DNA from: Axinella damicornis
Lineage: Eukaryota; Porifera; Demospongiae; Axinellida; Axinellidae
Reading direction: 5' to 3'
DNA length: 64,000 bases
Assembly: GCA_963931865.1 (NCBI GenBank)
Contig: OZ007508.1
Location: 8,430,781 to 8,494,780, forward strand
The notes below the pieces were generated by a model. That model saw only the letters and a program-made list of their open reading frames with translations. It had not been told where the DNA came from and made no database searches. The translations under genes were made by a program, and so were the position numbers. Positions 9,610 through 26,700 of the stretch are shown here, in pieces. The number at the start of each line of letters is the position of its first letter. Position 1 is the stretch's first letter.

Positions 9610-9853
9610 CTCCCCGATTGCGTCCGCTTCAGCTGCTGCTCGCCGCTTGCGTCCGCTTCAGCTGCTGCTCCCGGGCCCGATTGCGGCATCCGCTTCCACT
9701 GCTGCTCCCCGTTTGCCTCCGCCTCCAGCTGCTGCTCCCGATCGCGTCCACTTCGACTGCTACTCCCCGATCGTGTCCGCTTCAACTGCTGCTCCCCGAT
9801 TGCGTCCGCTTCAACTGCTGCTCGCCTGATTGCTCGACTGCTGCTCCCCGATT
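9610..9853. repeat. Degenerate minisatellite, unit about 27-30 bp
   Basis: Units resemble GATTGCGTCCGCTTCAACTG followed by CTGCTCCCC, repeated about eight times with substitutions and small indels. Open frames on both strands here follow from the unit lacking stops; I see no protein family. Confidence 0.75.
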
Positions 9854-9929
9854 GCATACTGGATTCCAGCCCATGCCGCGGCCCAATGTTCTCGAACATT
9901 CTGTGCGGAGTTCGAGGTTCAGTAAATAA

Positions 9930-10240
9930 ATTAAAGTACGAAGGTCGTGCGTCACTATAGTCTAGTCCCGCCCCACGAACATCCCACTTCCGTCACTCAC
10001 AGACACACACACACACAGACAGACACACGTTAAAATCTTAATGTATTGATAGTATATACTGCGACATATACTCCAAATTCATGTCTAAAAAAGGTAACAT
10101 TAATATCCAGGTTCGGGAGAACACTTCTTTTGTCAGCCACAGGATGTGAATCTGCCCAGGCATTTCGAATGAGACTCAGCACGAGCTGCCTGTGTGTGCA
10201 TGTGGGGGTAAGGGGGAGAAGAGTGCGATGATCGAAACCA
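9930..10240. other. No gene recognised
   Basis: Contains a short (CA)n at about 10003-10027. Small ORFs on both strands have no recognisable content. Confidence 0.4.
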
Positions 10241-10250
10241 GATGTGTCAC

Positions 10251-10367
10251 TAGTCTCGGTTCCAGACCGAACCAACCCCAGCACAGATCGCTTTTAGTAT
10301 CGCGTATTTCCGCGCATTATACTGGAAGCGATACACACGCTGGATAAACGGTCTGGGAACGAGACTA
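10251..10367. mobile_element. MITE, 117 bp, with perfect 9-bp target duplication
   Basis: Ends are TAGTCTCGGTTCCAGAC and GTCTGGGAACGAGACTA. ATGTGTCAC is repeated exactly at 10242-10250 and 10368-10376, which defines the element. The ends are intermediate between the TAGCCTCG family (4864, 5240) and the TAGTCTCGG family (16397), linking the two groups. Confidence 0.9.
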
Positions 10368-10682
10368 ATGTGTCACCAGTGGAACCCAAAACTCCATTCC
10401 ACTCTAATTAAGTACTACAAGGGGATCAGTATCAAGAGAGACGGTCTGACCTGGGGGTGCATGATGAAGACTGGTTCTGGTTCGACCCAACACTATAATA
10501 TATAGCTAGGGGATTTGGGAGAGCCCATGCAGCTGCAGCTGACGAATACCACTGCATGCATGTGTGTATAAGAGGGGAGGGGGGGGGGGGAGGGAAGACC
10601 AGAGTACATTTCACACACTTGTGATGGTTACAGCAGCCTACACTATTAATTTGCTAGCTCCACCAGCAACACAATCGGTTCC

Positions 10683-10808
10683 TCACTGAAACTCACTAAT
10701 CCCCCTCCCCCTGTCCACTCCCCCATCCTTCTCCCTCCCTCTCCCCTCTCCCTCTCACTGCGGCACTCCCTCTCCCTCTCACTGCGGCACTGCCTCACCG
10801 CCTCACCT
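10683..10808. repeat. Pyrimidine-rich stretch with a short tandem duplication
   Basis: Almost entirely C/T, with CTCCCTCTCCCTCTCACTGC followed by GGCAC present in tandem. It could act as the polypyrimidine tract for the candidate exon that follows. Confidence 0.55.
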
Positions 10809-10811
10809 AAG

Positions 10812-10900
10812 GCATCCTTGTCATCAGCGAAGATCAGGAGCTCCTGACCAACAAAGCAGCAGCAACATTTGGGCTCCTTGCGCAGTTCAAGAACCAGTAG
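10812..10900 (+). other. Possible terminal exon, unrecognised
   Basis: After a long pyrimidine tract and CTAAG, the plus strand encodes ILVISEDQELLTNKAAATFG then LLAQFKNQ and a TAG stop. The composition looks like genuine protein, and a long pyrimidine tract before an AG is what a splice acceptor needs. No upstream exon or family was identified. Confidence 0.25.
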
Positions 10901-11515
10901 TCGATGAACTGTGTCTCAACTGTGTGTGTGTGTCAGAGAAGACACTAGCACCAAGGTGTATGAATGGCCAAGACAAACCTGGCCTTCCTGCCAAATTACA
11001 ATTCCACTTAGTGAACCATGTCTCCTAGGAGACCACCACAAGTGAACCACTAGCTTAGCCAGGACGTCCATGCCCAGACTGTCTACAGTTGCAGTCATAG
11101 CAACCAGGTGTAATGGATTCCTACACAGCTCTGGAGTGGTGGGCTCTACCTTCCAGTTCTTCAGCTACACAGCTATAGGATATGGCAGTACCAATTACTA
11201 TGAATCCCTACTCACCTGCAGATGATCTATATCTATCAATACACAGTCAATGAACAAAAGTTTGGTACCCAGTTATGACCACCCTACACTGAAACCAAAT
11301 CAGTTATAAGTCACAGAGTGGTTCCCTTGGTTGCAGACAAGCTACCCTGTTTGCAGACAAACTGGAGGCAGAGGTTAGAAGAAGGGGTTCAGAGACCAAT
11401 CACACTGCAACTTGAGAGGAAGCTAGCCCAATTATCTACAAGACAACCATAATCATGCAGATCTTAGCCACTAAACATCTGTGAGGGACCTGCTGCCATC
11501 AAGGGCTTGAAATTT
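10901..11515. other. No gene recognised
   Basis: Short ORFs only, and no repeats of note. Confidence 0.35.
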
Positions 11516-11840
11516 CCATGACAACCAGGAAATTTTCCTACACATGGTTTTTGGATTGGTGTATGCACGTACATTCAACACAGCAGTCCATGCACAGTGT
11601 GTAGGAAATTTTCCTGCACATTTCAAGGCACACATGTATTGTGTAGGAAATTGTGCAGGAAAATTTCCTACACAATACACAAAACATTCACATACATGAC
11701 CACAATGAAGCTAAATTATGATCAAATTAGTGAAATGTTGTGCACTTTTGTAGGAAAATTTCCTACACACTGCATGTGAAGCGAAAAATAATCCCCGAAT
11801 TGCATTTTGTAGGAAATTTTCCGGCACATGTGTAGGAAGC
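11516..11840. repeat. Cluster of GTGTAGGAAAATTTTCCTACAC-like palindromes
   Basis: The palindromic core TAGGAAATTTTCCTA and close variants occur at about 11523-11537, 11600-11616, 11641-11675 (doubled), 11751-11768 and 11808-11823, spaced 20-110 bp apart. Each copy can fold on itself. Such clusters arise from repeated insertion of a tiny palindromic element or from a palindromic binding site. Confidence 0.65.
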
Positions 11841-11851
11841 ATGTTTCCGGT

Positions 11852-12055
11852 AGCCTCGTTCCCAGTCCCACGCCCAGCTTTTCGTCGCTGCTTAGTACGG
11901 TAAAGCGGGGAGGGCCTGGTACATCTTCTCACGTGAGCATGACGTAATCGAAAAATGGCAAAATTTTCAGAACGAAGACGCTACGTTTCGCGTGTTATTC
12001 AACCATCTACACGTTCAACGCTCGGTGAGGGCCTGGTACATCTTCTCACGTGAGT
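11852..12055. repeat. MITE remnant and 28-bp direct repeat
   Basis: TAGCCTCGTTCCCAG at about 11852 is a left MITE end, followed by CGCCCAGCTTTTCGTCGC, which is related in reverse to the interior of the 4864 element. GAGGGCCTGGTACATCTTCT followed by CACGTGAG then occurs at about 11911-11938 and again at about 12027-12054. Confidence 0.6.
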
Positions 12056-12386
12056 GACGTCAAGTCACCCCCGCAATTTAAATTTTCTTAAAGTGACCAG
12101 ATTTATGCACTAGCTTGCTAAAAAGTTTTCTTATTTCCTTTGGAACATGTTAGTAGTATAGGCTATTCAAACCTTAGAGAGAAATGTGGAAGTCATTTCC
12201 TTTGCCATTGGGTATACGTACAGGCATTGACCAAAAGCAGCTGAGTCACTTCAGACATGGCAACCACGTTAGTCTGGCTGTTCCTATAGAAGCATGCCAC
12301 TCTAATAGCTGTATACACACCACAGGCAGTGGACAATGTCACACTGTGACTCAATTGAGATGTGTGTAGCTACACTACCCACATAC

Positions 12387-12799
12387 CTAGAGGTGGTGGC
12401 ACTGAAGGAGGTTGGATCGAGAAGAAATATGAATGGTTTCATTGCTCCTAGCAGCTCCATTGTGTGCACCAGCTCTACTAGTTGCTCCCACTGTGCAGTC
12501 CGTTTTGCATACAGCTGGCAGGAGGGAATTAGATGACCAGGAACAAACTCATCTACCTGACGCTTTGTGATCTGAAAGGGTTCAGAATCCACCTTGAATC
12601 TGTACAATCATGAACACTGATTTGTTTAGTGATTACAAAATAGACTCACTCCAGGGTATGTAGCGGGAGTAATACCCCATCCACTCTCGAGCACAACCCC
12701 TTCTTTTGGAATATCCAGACTGATCATGTCCCCTTCAAACACTTCCACCTGGTACGGACCCATTCTGGCATCCATCTTAGCATACCCACCATCAACAGC
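12387..12799 (-). CDS. ZU5-type protein: downstream exons
   Basis: Two minus-strand exons are bounded by good splice sites: 12799-12650 (acceptor ATTGCAG, donor GTGAGT) and 12599-12387 (acceptor TGTACAG, donor GTATGT). The first encodes AVDGGYAKMDARMGPYQVEV, FEGDMISLDIPKEG and LESGWGITPATYPG. The second encodes VDSEPFQITKRQVDEF, VPGHLIPSCQLYAKR and a C-terminal MKPFIFLLDP. From memory, a widespread sponge family places an ND-I-LDIPE-G..GW.I.P segment and a VDxF..G..IPSC segment after its ZU5 domain, which this order fits. The splice phases I derive between the two exons do not agree (0 versus 2), so either a boundary is wrong or the gene is decayed. Molecular function is not known to me. Confidence 0.5.
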
Positions 12800-12871
12800 C
12801 TGCAATAGAAATATAGCTACTTCATGACCATATAATGGCAATGTTTAATAAGTACACTAAGTAACTTACAG

Positions 12872-13167
12872 CTTACGGAGCTCATCAGTGGTATTTACTG
12901 GATAGCCACACCTCACAAATTTGCTAAACCAGTCACACTTGAAATTCAACACTGTTCCTCAAGGACAGAGCATCCACCCAGCCTCACATACATTGTTGCA
13001 AACTGCACCCGGAAGATCTTCCTTACCGCTTCAGTATTCTCACTGGAGGGGTGTTTTCTCCAAGCAGCCGGTATGGCAGCATAAACGTGACCCACTTCTC
13101 AGATTTTGGGATAGCTTCTCAATCCTCACAGCACTCATCGCTAATACAAAGGCTTGTTCAGAGACAT
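12872..13167 (+). pseudogene. ZU5-type exon in inverted orientation, frameshifted
   Basis: On the plus strand, after CTTACAG, the reading is LTELISGIYWIATPHKFAKP, then VTLEIQHCSSRTEHPPSLTY, then IVANCT. At about 13007-13010 one base is missing and the frame moves to PEDLPYRFSILTGG, VFSPSSRYGSINVTHFSDFG. This is the second half of the ZU5-type domain whose first half lies on the minus strand at 13277-13462 and whose following exons lie on the minus strand at 12387-12799. In a normal gene this exon would sit between them on the minus strand. The inversion and frameshift together indicate that this exon is dead in place. Confidence 0.6.
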
Positions 13168-13276
13168 GAAGTATCTAATGAGAAGAGTTACTGTGCCCGA
13201 CTGTACTATCGAAGATGTGATATCCACAGCTGGGAAGTCTACTTTGCGATCATGTGGAACTTGGAGTTATACATAC

Positions 13277-13462
13277 CCTCTGGCAGCTGGAACTGACCAG
13301 AGAGGGAGGCCTTGACATGGACTTGACATTCGTTCGCTTCAGGAGGAAGAGCACCTTCTGGTAGATGCAACTTGAACCCACGATTCAGCCACTCAAAACT
13401 CTGGGCTCGGCTGGTGTACATGAAGGAGGTGTGGTCGATGACTTCAATACCCTGCAGGTAAC
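13277..13462 (-). CDS. ZU5-type domain, first-half exon
   Basis: A minus-strand exon with acceptor TTACACAG (or CTGCAG 8 bp further in) and donor GTATGT. It encodes GIEVIDHTSFMYTSRAQSFE, WLNRGFKLHLPEGALPPEAN and ECQVHVKASLSGQFQLPE. A hydrophobic-G-L-x-L-P-x-G-A-L-P core is typical of ZU5 domains, found in ankyrins, netrin receptors and death-domain proteins. The next exon of the domain is found in the opposite orientation at 12872-13167. Upstream exons were not identified. Confidence 0.55.
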
Positions 13463-13499
13463 CTGTGTAAAGTATAGTAATTAAAACCAGAACTAAAAT

Positions 13500-14460
13500 T
13501 ATAACTACAGTCATGTCTTTGTCTATATTAATGAGCAAATATAGCTACCATAGCACTAATAACAAAGTATTACCCCTGTTGCCTTTGATGCTAGCTGGAC
13601 CGCGCGCCGCGCAATATCAAGGTTTAGCTAGCTAGTCTCGGTACTAGACTATTTGCGCACTTCGGAATTATTCCGCCCTGCACGAATAGTCTACTACAGT
13701 AAAGCATACTTTCTTGGGAGTCGGGAAACATTCAAAGTCATCCAGTCAAGCAGAGACCGGTGGGCTCCAAGTCAGTCACCTCCAACGCGGCACGCAGGAA
13801 CGTTGGTAAAATATACAGGTGGTGAGTTGTCATTGACTGATTGACATCGGTTGTTTATCAAGTTGATCTGGAACACGAAATCCAGGCAGACGACCCACCA
13901 AAATCATCCTCACACTTTACGCTACACAATGGTAGATACTTATGCTTGCAATGTGACCTTTGACCCTTCCGTACTGACTAGTACTAGACCGTGTTCATTC
14001 TTTAAATCCAAACGGCCGGGAGAATGAACATGCTGTGACGGAGTGCTGACAGCATTCCAATGCTATGATAGTATAGAGCTGGATGTACAAATAATAGTGT
14101 CTTTTGGCTCCACTAACAACATTTTGTAACATATAATATAGTCTCCTATATGAAAAAGTGGTGAATTGGTGTGATATTGCTGAATAATGATAATTTATGC
14201 ATTATTGAAAAGGTGGTTAACTAAAACTTAATGCTTCTAGTACATGTAACCCTTCACATTAATAATCTCTAATTAACACTCCAAATGTTGTACAACCACA
14301 ACGCAACTACTAACTCTTTATTGTGTTTAGACTGAGTTTGGCTAATCAAACCAAAGCAACTATCAAGTTTGAAAACTGAAGGTGAAGCTAAATCCAGATA
14401 CTTGACACTGGTCATTAAGCATTGCCTACTTTGATACCCCATCTATTTACAGGCTATTTT
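13500..14460. other. No gene recognised; small inverted repeats
   Basis: TAGTCTCGGTACTAGACTAT (from 13634) opposed by CGAATAGTCTACTA (about 13684-13697) is a MITE-like remnant. GTTCATTCT and AGAATGAAC at about 13993 and 14021 form a 9-bp inverted pair. The rest is AT-rich without exon signals. Confidence 0.4.
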
Positions 14461-14774
14461 ACGAGTACAGTGGAACCTGTCTAATTCGGTCACCTGGGGG
14501 CCAAAAATATTTGGCCTTATTAGACAGGTGGAAGCATTACAGAAAACCTCTCCAAAGCGGTCATGTGAAGTTTTAGTGTGATTGGCCTCATTACAAAGGT
14601 TCTTGCGACACTGAACAACTTTGATTCAAGTAAGTTCCATGAAGAAGACAACTAAGGACTTTAGTATTGTAAAATACTTGGTTGTTTCATTTTTGTATGT
14701 TCATTTTGGCACTTTCTATAATATTAAACGCACGCGCGCACGTACGCAACACACGCGCGAACGTACATAATTAA

Positions 14775-15369
14775 GGTTACGGGTACCCGCGTATCATGCA
14801 ATAACTGGAGCAATATTCATGCAAGCCATGCCGAATTCTTACAGCGCCTAGCACAAAGTGCGGTGCTGGACTCGAACCTATTCAGACCCGCCTACTTCTC
14901 AACAGACGAACTTCCTGCAGAGGCGTGGCTACATGGACGCCTTGACCCCTCCCATACACATTTATAAATTCTGAGCGCATTCTACAAACTGCACTCGTTA
15001 CACGCAGAATTGCACCTTCAGCTTCAGGAAGCGGCTAGAAGACATGAACTTCGAGTGCGAGAGCTATAAATGAACAAGTCATTCGCCCAACATCTCCCGC
15101 TAGCAGCCAAAGTACACAGAAAAAATGGCGTCCAACGAAGGGTGTGGCGACAATTCACTTCGCTAGCATGCAGTGGACAACAGCCTACACAGACTCCCAA
15201 ACATAGCTCTCGTCCTAGATATATGATAGTAGCAGTTATATAAATGCCTATTTCCATCTCAATTACCTTTTCCGGGAAGTAAATTCGCACGGGAATCGCT
15301 GAAATAACATGCAGCTGCCCGTAAACAGGCAAATTAAATTATACTTCCGGTCAACGGGTACCCGTAACC
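14775..15369. mobile_element. TTAA-flanked MITE nested in 14468-15844
   Basis: Terminal repeats GGTTACGGGTACCCG and CGGGTACCCGTAACC are exact inverses. TTAA stands on both sides (14771-14774 and 15370-15373). TTAA target sites are used by piggyBac and Kolobok superfamilies; the GG start is less like piggyBac. There is no transposase, so the element is non-autonomous. Confidence 0.8.
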
Positions 15370-15428
15370 TTAACCATGGATAATATAGTACGCGAGCCTT
15401 AACGCACGCGTGCACTCGGTGGCCGTTA

Positions 15429-15644
15429 CAGTCGATTAATTCCGTTGCGTTTGAACATTGCGTATGCATGATCGCGTGCGGCAGGAACTTCCTGCGGGTG
15501 GAGTTTCACGGAAACGACACGGCCTGGAATACGCAAAGGTCTGGAAGCCATGCAGGCACTTTGCGTGAGTGTCATACTTGCAGAACACAGTTTCCGTGAT
15601 AATCCACGCAATACGCAGTGTTCAAACGCAACGGAAATCGACTG
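15429..15644. mobile_element. TA-flanked MITE, 216 bp, nested in 14468-15844
   Basis: The left end CAGTCGATTAATTCCGTTGC continues into GTTTGAACATTGCGTAT. The right end is its inverse with a 3-bp deletion and one substitution, giving arms of about 35 bp. TA flanks both sides (15427-15428 and 15645-15646). It is a second mariner-type element inside the first. Confidence 0.8.
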
Positions 15645-15902
15645 TATTGGCAGTGCGTTATAGCGTGCTATAGCGCGCTTGGGGTGGAGCAACGTGACCG
15701 CATTACGTATTACGCAGGTGACCGCTATAGAAGAACAGTTAAGTATGGAGACTATGCAGGGGTCAAATTTCGGGACTTTCCCAAGCTGACCGCAATGTGG
15801 AGGTGACCGCCTTATTCAGGTGGCCGCTAAGGCAGGTTTCACTGTAGCTTGTAAAAAGATGGAAAAACACCCCAAATTAATCACCGCAGTGGCTAAACTG
15901 CA

Positions 15903-15977
15903 CACATGGTACACATGAACATAATAGCACATGGTACACATGAACATAATAGCACATGGTACACATGAACATAATAG
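15903..15977. repeat. 25-bp tandem repeat, three copies
   Basis: CACATGGTACACATGAACAT followed by AATAG repeats exactly at 15903, 15928 and 15953. Confidence 0.9.
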
Positions 15978-16387
15978 TATGGCAACTGGTCTAGAAAATT
16001 AGGAAAAGCTATCACTATGTCTATATGCCTATATGCACCAGAAATCCACTTAGGAAAACCTACCAGCTTCAAGTTATCCGCCGAGTCATCCGCCGAGTGA
16101 CTTCCGGTATACTTTTCCGCTGCCGCCGACTCGAAACTTTGCTAGAACCCCGCATGAAGTGCTTCTTTTGGAGTACAGGCAGGAAGAGCATGGGGAGTAA
16201 ATCGCAAAAAGCCTGCAGGGTGGATAACTGTAAGTTAAGTCTCCGTCAACTATGCTATGTATAACTACTTTCGATCACCGTTACATGTACACACAGCATG
16301 AAATGGCATACTGTCAGGCACATTTGAACCAAGGGCATAGACAGTAAGGGTTTCCTCTTCAGAGAACGCACAAAAAATCAGTTCCAG
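15978..16387. other. No gene recognised
   Basis: Short ORFs without recognisable content; it ends at the target duplication of the next element. Confidence 0.4.
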
Positions 16388-16396
16388 GGTTATAGA

Positions 16397-16786
16397 TAGT
16401 CTCGGAACCAGACCCTTCGTGCGGGGGAGGAGGAAAGGGTCTGGGCACGTTCCTACATTCGAGTTGTCCTCACGGAATGTAATTATGCGTGGTAATTAGC
16501 AATCAACTGCGATACCACACGTACGATCACAGTCACCTGCTCGTTGCTCCCCTCGACTTTTGTCAGACACTCGCGGGTAACGCGGTACGGCACAGCGATT
16601 TGCCATGTCTAGTCACTGGCGACATCGAAAGCCTGGAGAAAAATTGTTTCCCTGACGTCATTCGCAATCAACACTTCTGATTCGTTAGGTCAACATTCCA
16701 ACCTGGGGACAACTCGAATGTAAGATGGTGCCCAGACCCTTTCCTCCTCCCCTGCACAAAGGGTCTGGTTCCGAGGACCGAGACTA
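16397..16786. mobile_element. Long-TIR MITE, 390 bp, with 9-bp target duplication
   Basis: The ends TAGTCTCGGAACCAGACCCT and (inverse) TAGTCTCGGTCCTCGGAACC lead into longer inverted arms around AGGAGGAAAGGGTCTGGGC. GGTTATAGA is repeated exactly at 16388-16396 and 16787-16795. Long inverted ends with 9-bp duplications resemble Mutator-like elements. The interior matches 3025-3330. Confidence 0.88.
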
Positions 16787-16796
16787 GGTTATAGAC

Positions 16797-23730
<6,934 letters not shown>

Positions 23731-26700
23731 TCTACCTAGCTCTACTTCTGCTCTTACCTCTGCTCTACCTGGCTCTACCTCTGCTTTACCTGGCTCTACC
23801 TCTGCTTCACCTCTGCTTTACCTGGCTCTACCTCTGCTCTACCTCTGCTCTACCTGGCTCTACCTCTGCTCTTCCTCTGCTCTACCTAGCTCTACCTCTG
23901 CTCTACCTGGCTCTACCTCTGCTTTACCTGGCTCTTCCTCTGCTCTACCTCTGCTCTACCTGGCTCTACCTCTGCTCTACCTGGCTCTACCTCTGCTCTA
24001 CCTCTGCTCTACCTTGCTCTACCTGGCTCTACCTCTGCTCTACCTCTGCTCTACCTGGCTTTACCTCCGCTCTACCTCTGCTCTACCTGGCTCTTCCTGG
24101 CTCTACCTAGCTCTACTTCTGCTCTTGCCTCTGCTCTACCTGGCTCTACCTCTGCTCTACCTCTGCTCTACCTGGCTCTACGTCTGCTCTACCTGGCTCT
24201 ACCTCTGCTCTACCTCTGCTCTACCTGGCTCTACCTCTGCTCTATCTGGCTCTACCTCTGCTCTACCTCTGCTCTACCTCTGCTCTACCTCTGCTCTACC
24301 TGGCTCTACCTCTGCTCTACCTATACTCTACCTGGCTCTACCTCTGCTCTACCTCTGCTCTACCTGGCTCTACCTGTCTCTACCTCTGCTCTACCTGGCT
24401 CTACCTCTGCTCTACCTGGCTCTACCTCTGCTCTACCTCTGCTCTACCTGGCTCTACCTCTGCTCTACCTCTGCTCTACCTGGCTCTACCTCTGCTCTAA
24501 CTCTGCTCTACCTGGCTCTACCTCTGCTCTACCTGGCTCTACCTCTGCTCTACCTGGCTCTACCTCTGCTCTACCTCTGCTCTACCTGGCTCTACCTCTG
24601 CTCTACCTCTGCTCTACCTGGCTCTACCTTTGCTCTACCTGGCTCTACCTCTGCTCTACCTCTGCTCTACCTGGCTCTACCTCTGCTCTACCTGGCTCTA
24701 CCTCTGCTCTACCTCTGCTCTACCTGGCTCTACCTCTGCTCTACCTCTGCTCTACCTGGCTCAATACCTGGCTCTACCTCTGCTCTACCTGGCTCTACCT
24801 CTGCTCTACCTCTGCTCTACCTGGCTCAAACCTCTGCTCTACCTCTGCTCTACCTGGCTCTACCTCTGCTCTACCTGGCTCTACCTCTGCTCTACCTCTG
24901 CTCTACCTGGCTCTACCTGTGCTCTACCTGGCTCTACCTCTGCTCTACCTCTGCTCTACCTGGCTCTACCTCTGCTCTACCTCTGCTGTACCTGGCTCTA
25001 CCTCTGCTCTACCTCTGCTCTACCTGGCTCTACCTCTGCTCTACCTTGCTCTACCTCTGCTCTACCTTGCTCTACCTCTGCTCTACCTCTGCTCTACCTG
25101 GCTTTACCTCTGCTCTACCTCTGCTCTACCTGGCTCTACCTCTGCTCTACCTGACTCTACCTCTGCTCTACCTGGCTCTACCTTGCTCTACCTGGCTCTA
25201 CCTCTGCTCTACCTCTGCTCTACCTGGCTCTACCTCCGCTCTACCTCTGCTCTACCTGGCTCTACCTCTGCTCTACCTGGCTCTACCTAGCTCTACTTCT
25301 GCTCTTACCTCTGCTCTACCTGGCTCTACCTCTGCTTTACCTGGCTCTACCTCTGCTTCACCTCGGCTTTACCTGGCTCTACCTCTGCTCTACCTCTGCT
25401 CTACCTGGCTCTACCTCTGCTCTTCCTCTGCTCTACCTGGCTCTACCTCTGCTCTACCTGGCTCTACCTCTGCTCTACCTCTGCTCTACCTGGCTCTACC
25501 TCTGCTCTACCTCTGCTCTACCTGGCTCTACCTCTGCTCTACCTGGCTCTACCTCTGCTCAACCTCTGCTCTACCTGGCTCTACCTCTGCTCTACCTGGC
25601 TATACCTCTTCTCTACCTCTGCTCTACCTGGCTCTACCTCTGCTCTACCTCTGCTCTACCTGGCTCTACCTCTGCTCTACCTCTGCTCTACCTGGCTCTA
25701 CCTCTGCTCTACCTGGCTCTACCTCTGCTCTACCTGGCTCTACCTCTGCTCTACCTGGCTCTACCTCTGCTCTACCTGGCTCTACCTCTGCTCTACCTCT
25801 ACTCTACCTGGCTCTACCTCTGCTCTACCTGACTCTACCTCTGCTCTACCTGGCTCTACCTTGCTCTACCTGGCTCTACCTCTGCTCTACCTCTGCTCTA
25901 ACTGGCTCTGCCTGCGCTCTACCTCTGCTCTACCTGGCTCTACCTCTGCTCTACCTGGCTCTACCTAGCTCTACTTCTGCTCTTACCTCTGCTCTACCTG
26001 GCTCTACCTCTGCTTTACCTGGCTCTACCTCTGCTCTACCTCTGCTCTACCTGGCTCTACCTCTGCTCTACCTGGCTCTACCTCTGCTCTACCTGGCTCT
26101 ACCTTGCTCTACCTGGCTCTACCTCTGCTCTACCTCTGCTCTACCTGGCTCTACCTCCGCTCTACCTCTGCTCTACCTGGCTCAACCTGGCTCTACCTAG
26201 CTCTACTTCTACTCTTACCTCTGCTCCACCTGGCTCTATCTCTGCTCTACCTCTTCTCTACCTGGCTCTACCTCTGCTCTACCTGGCTCTACCTCTGCTC
26301 TACCTGGCTCTACCTCTGCTTTACCTGGCTCTACCTCTGCTCTACCTGGCTCTACCTCTGCTCTACCTCTGCTCTACCTGGCTCTACCTCTGCTCTACCT
26401 GGCTCTACCTCTGCTCTACCTGCCTCTACCTGGCTCTATATACCTCTGCTCTACCTGGCTCTACCTCTGCTCTACCTGGCTCTACCTCTGCTCTACCTCT
26501 GCTCTACCTGGCTCTACCTCTGCTCTACCTCTGCTCTACCTGGCTCTACCTCTGCTCTACCTGGCTCTACCTCTGCTCTACCTCTGTTCTACCTGGCTCT
26601 ACCTCTGCTCTACCTGGCTCTACCTCTGCTCTACCTCTGCTCTACCTGGCTCTACCTCTGCTCTACCTCTGCTCTACCTGGCTCTACCTCTACTCTACCT

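Larger units (their letters stand above)
14468..15844. mobile_element. TA-flanked DNA transposon (Tc1/mariner-pogo-like), composite
   Basis: The left end CAGTGGAACCTGTCTAATTC and right end (reverse complement) CAGTGAAACCTGCCTTAGCG are similar terminal inverted repeats, each bordered by TA (14466-14467 and 15845-15846). TA duplication and a CAGTG start fit the Tc1/mariner superfamily, pogo-like branch, by general knowledge. No transposase ORF is present. Much of the interior consists of two later insertions (14775-15369 and 15429-15644), so the host element was originally about 0.57 kb. Confidence 0.75.

Noticed and set aside
9447..9929. Opposed frames over the 27-30-bp minisatellite (Ala/Leu-rich one way, Glu/Gln-rich the other)
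   Set aside because: Both strands are open because of the repeat unit, and neither has a recognisable family or splice context.
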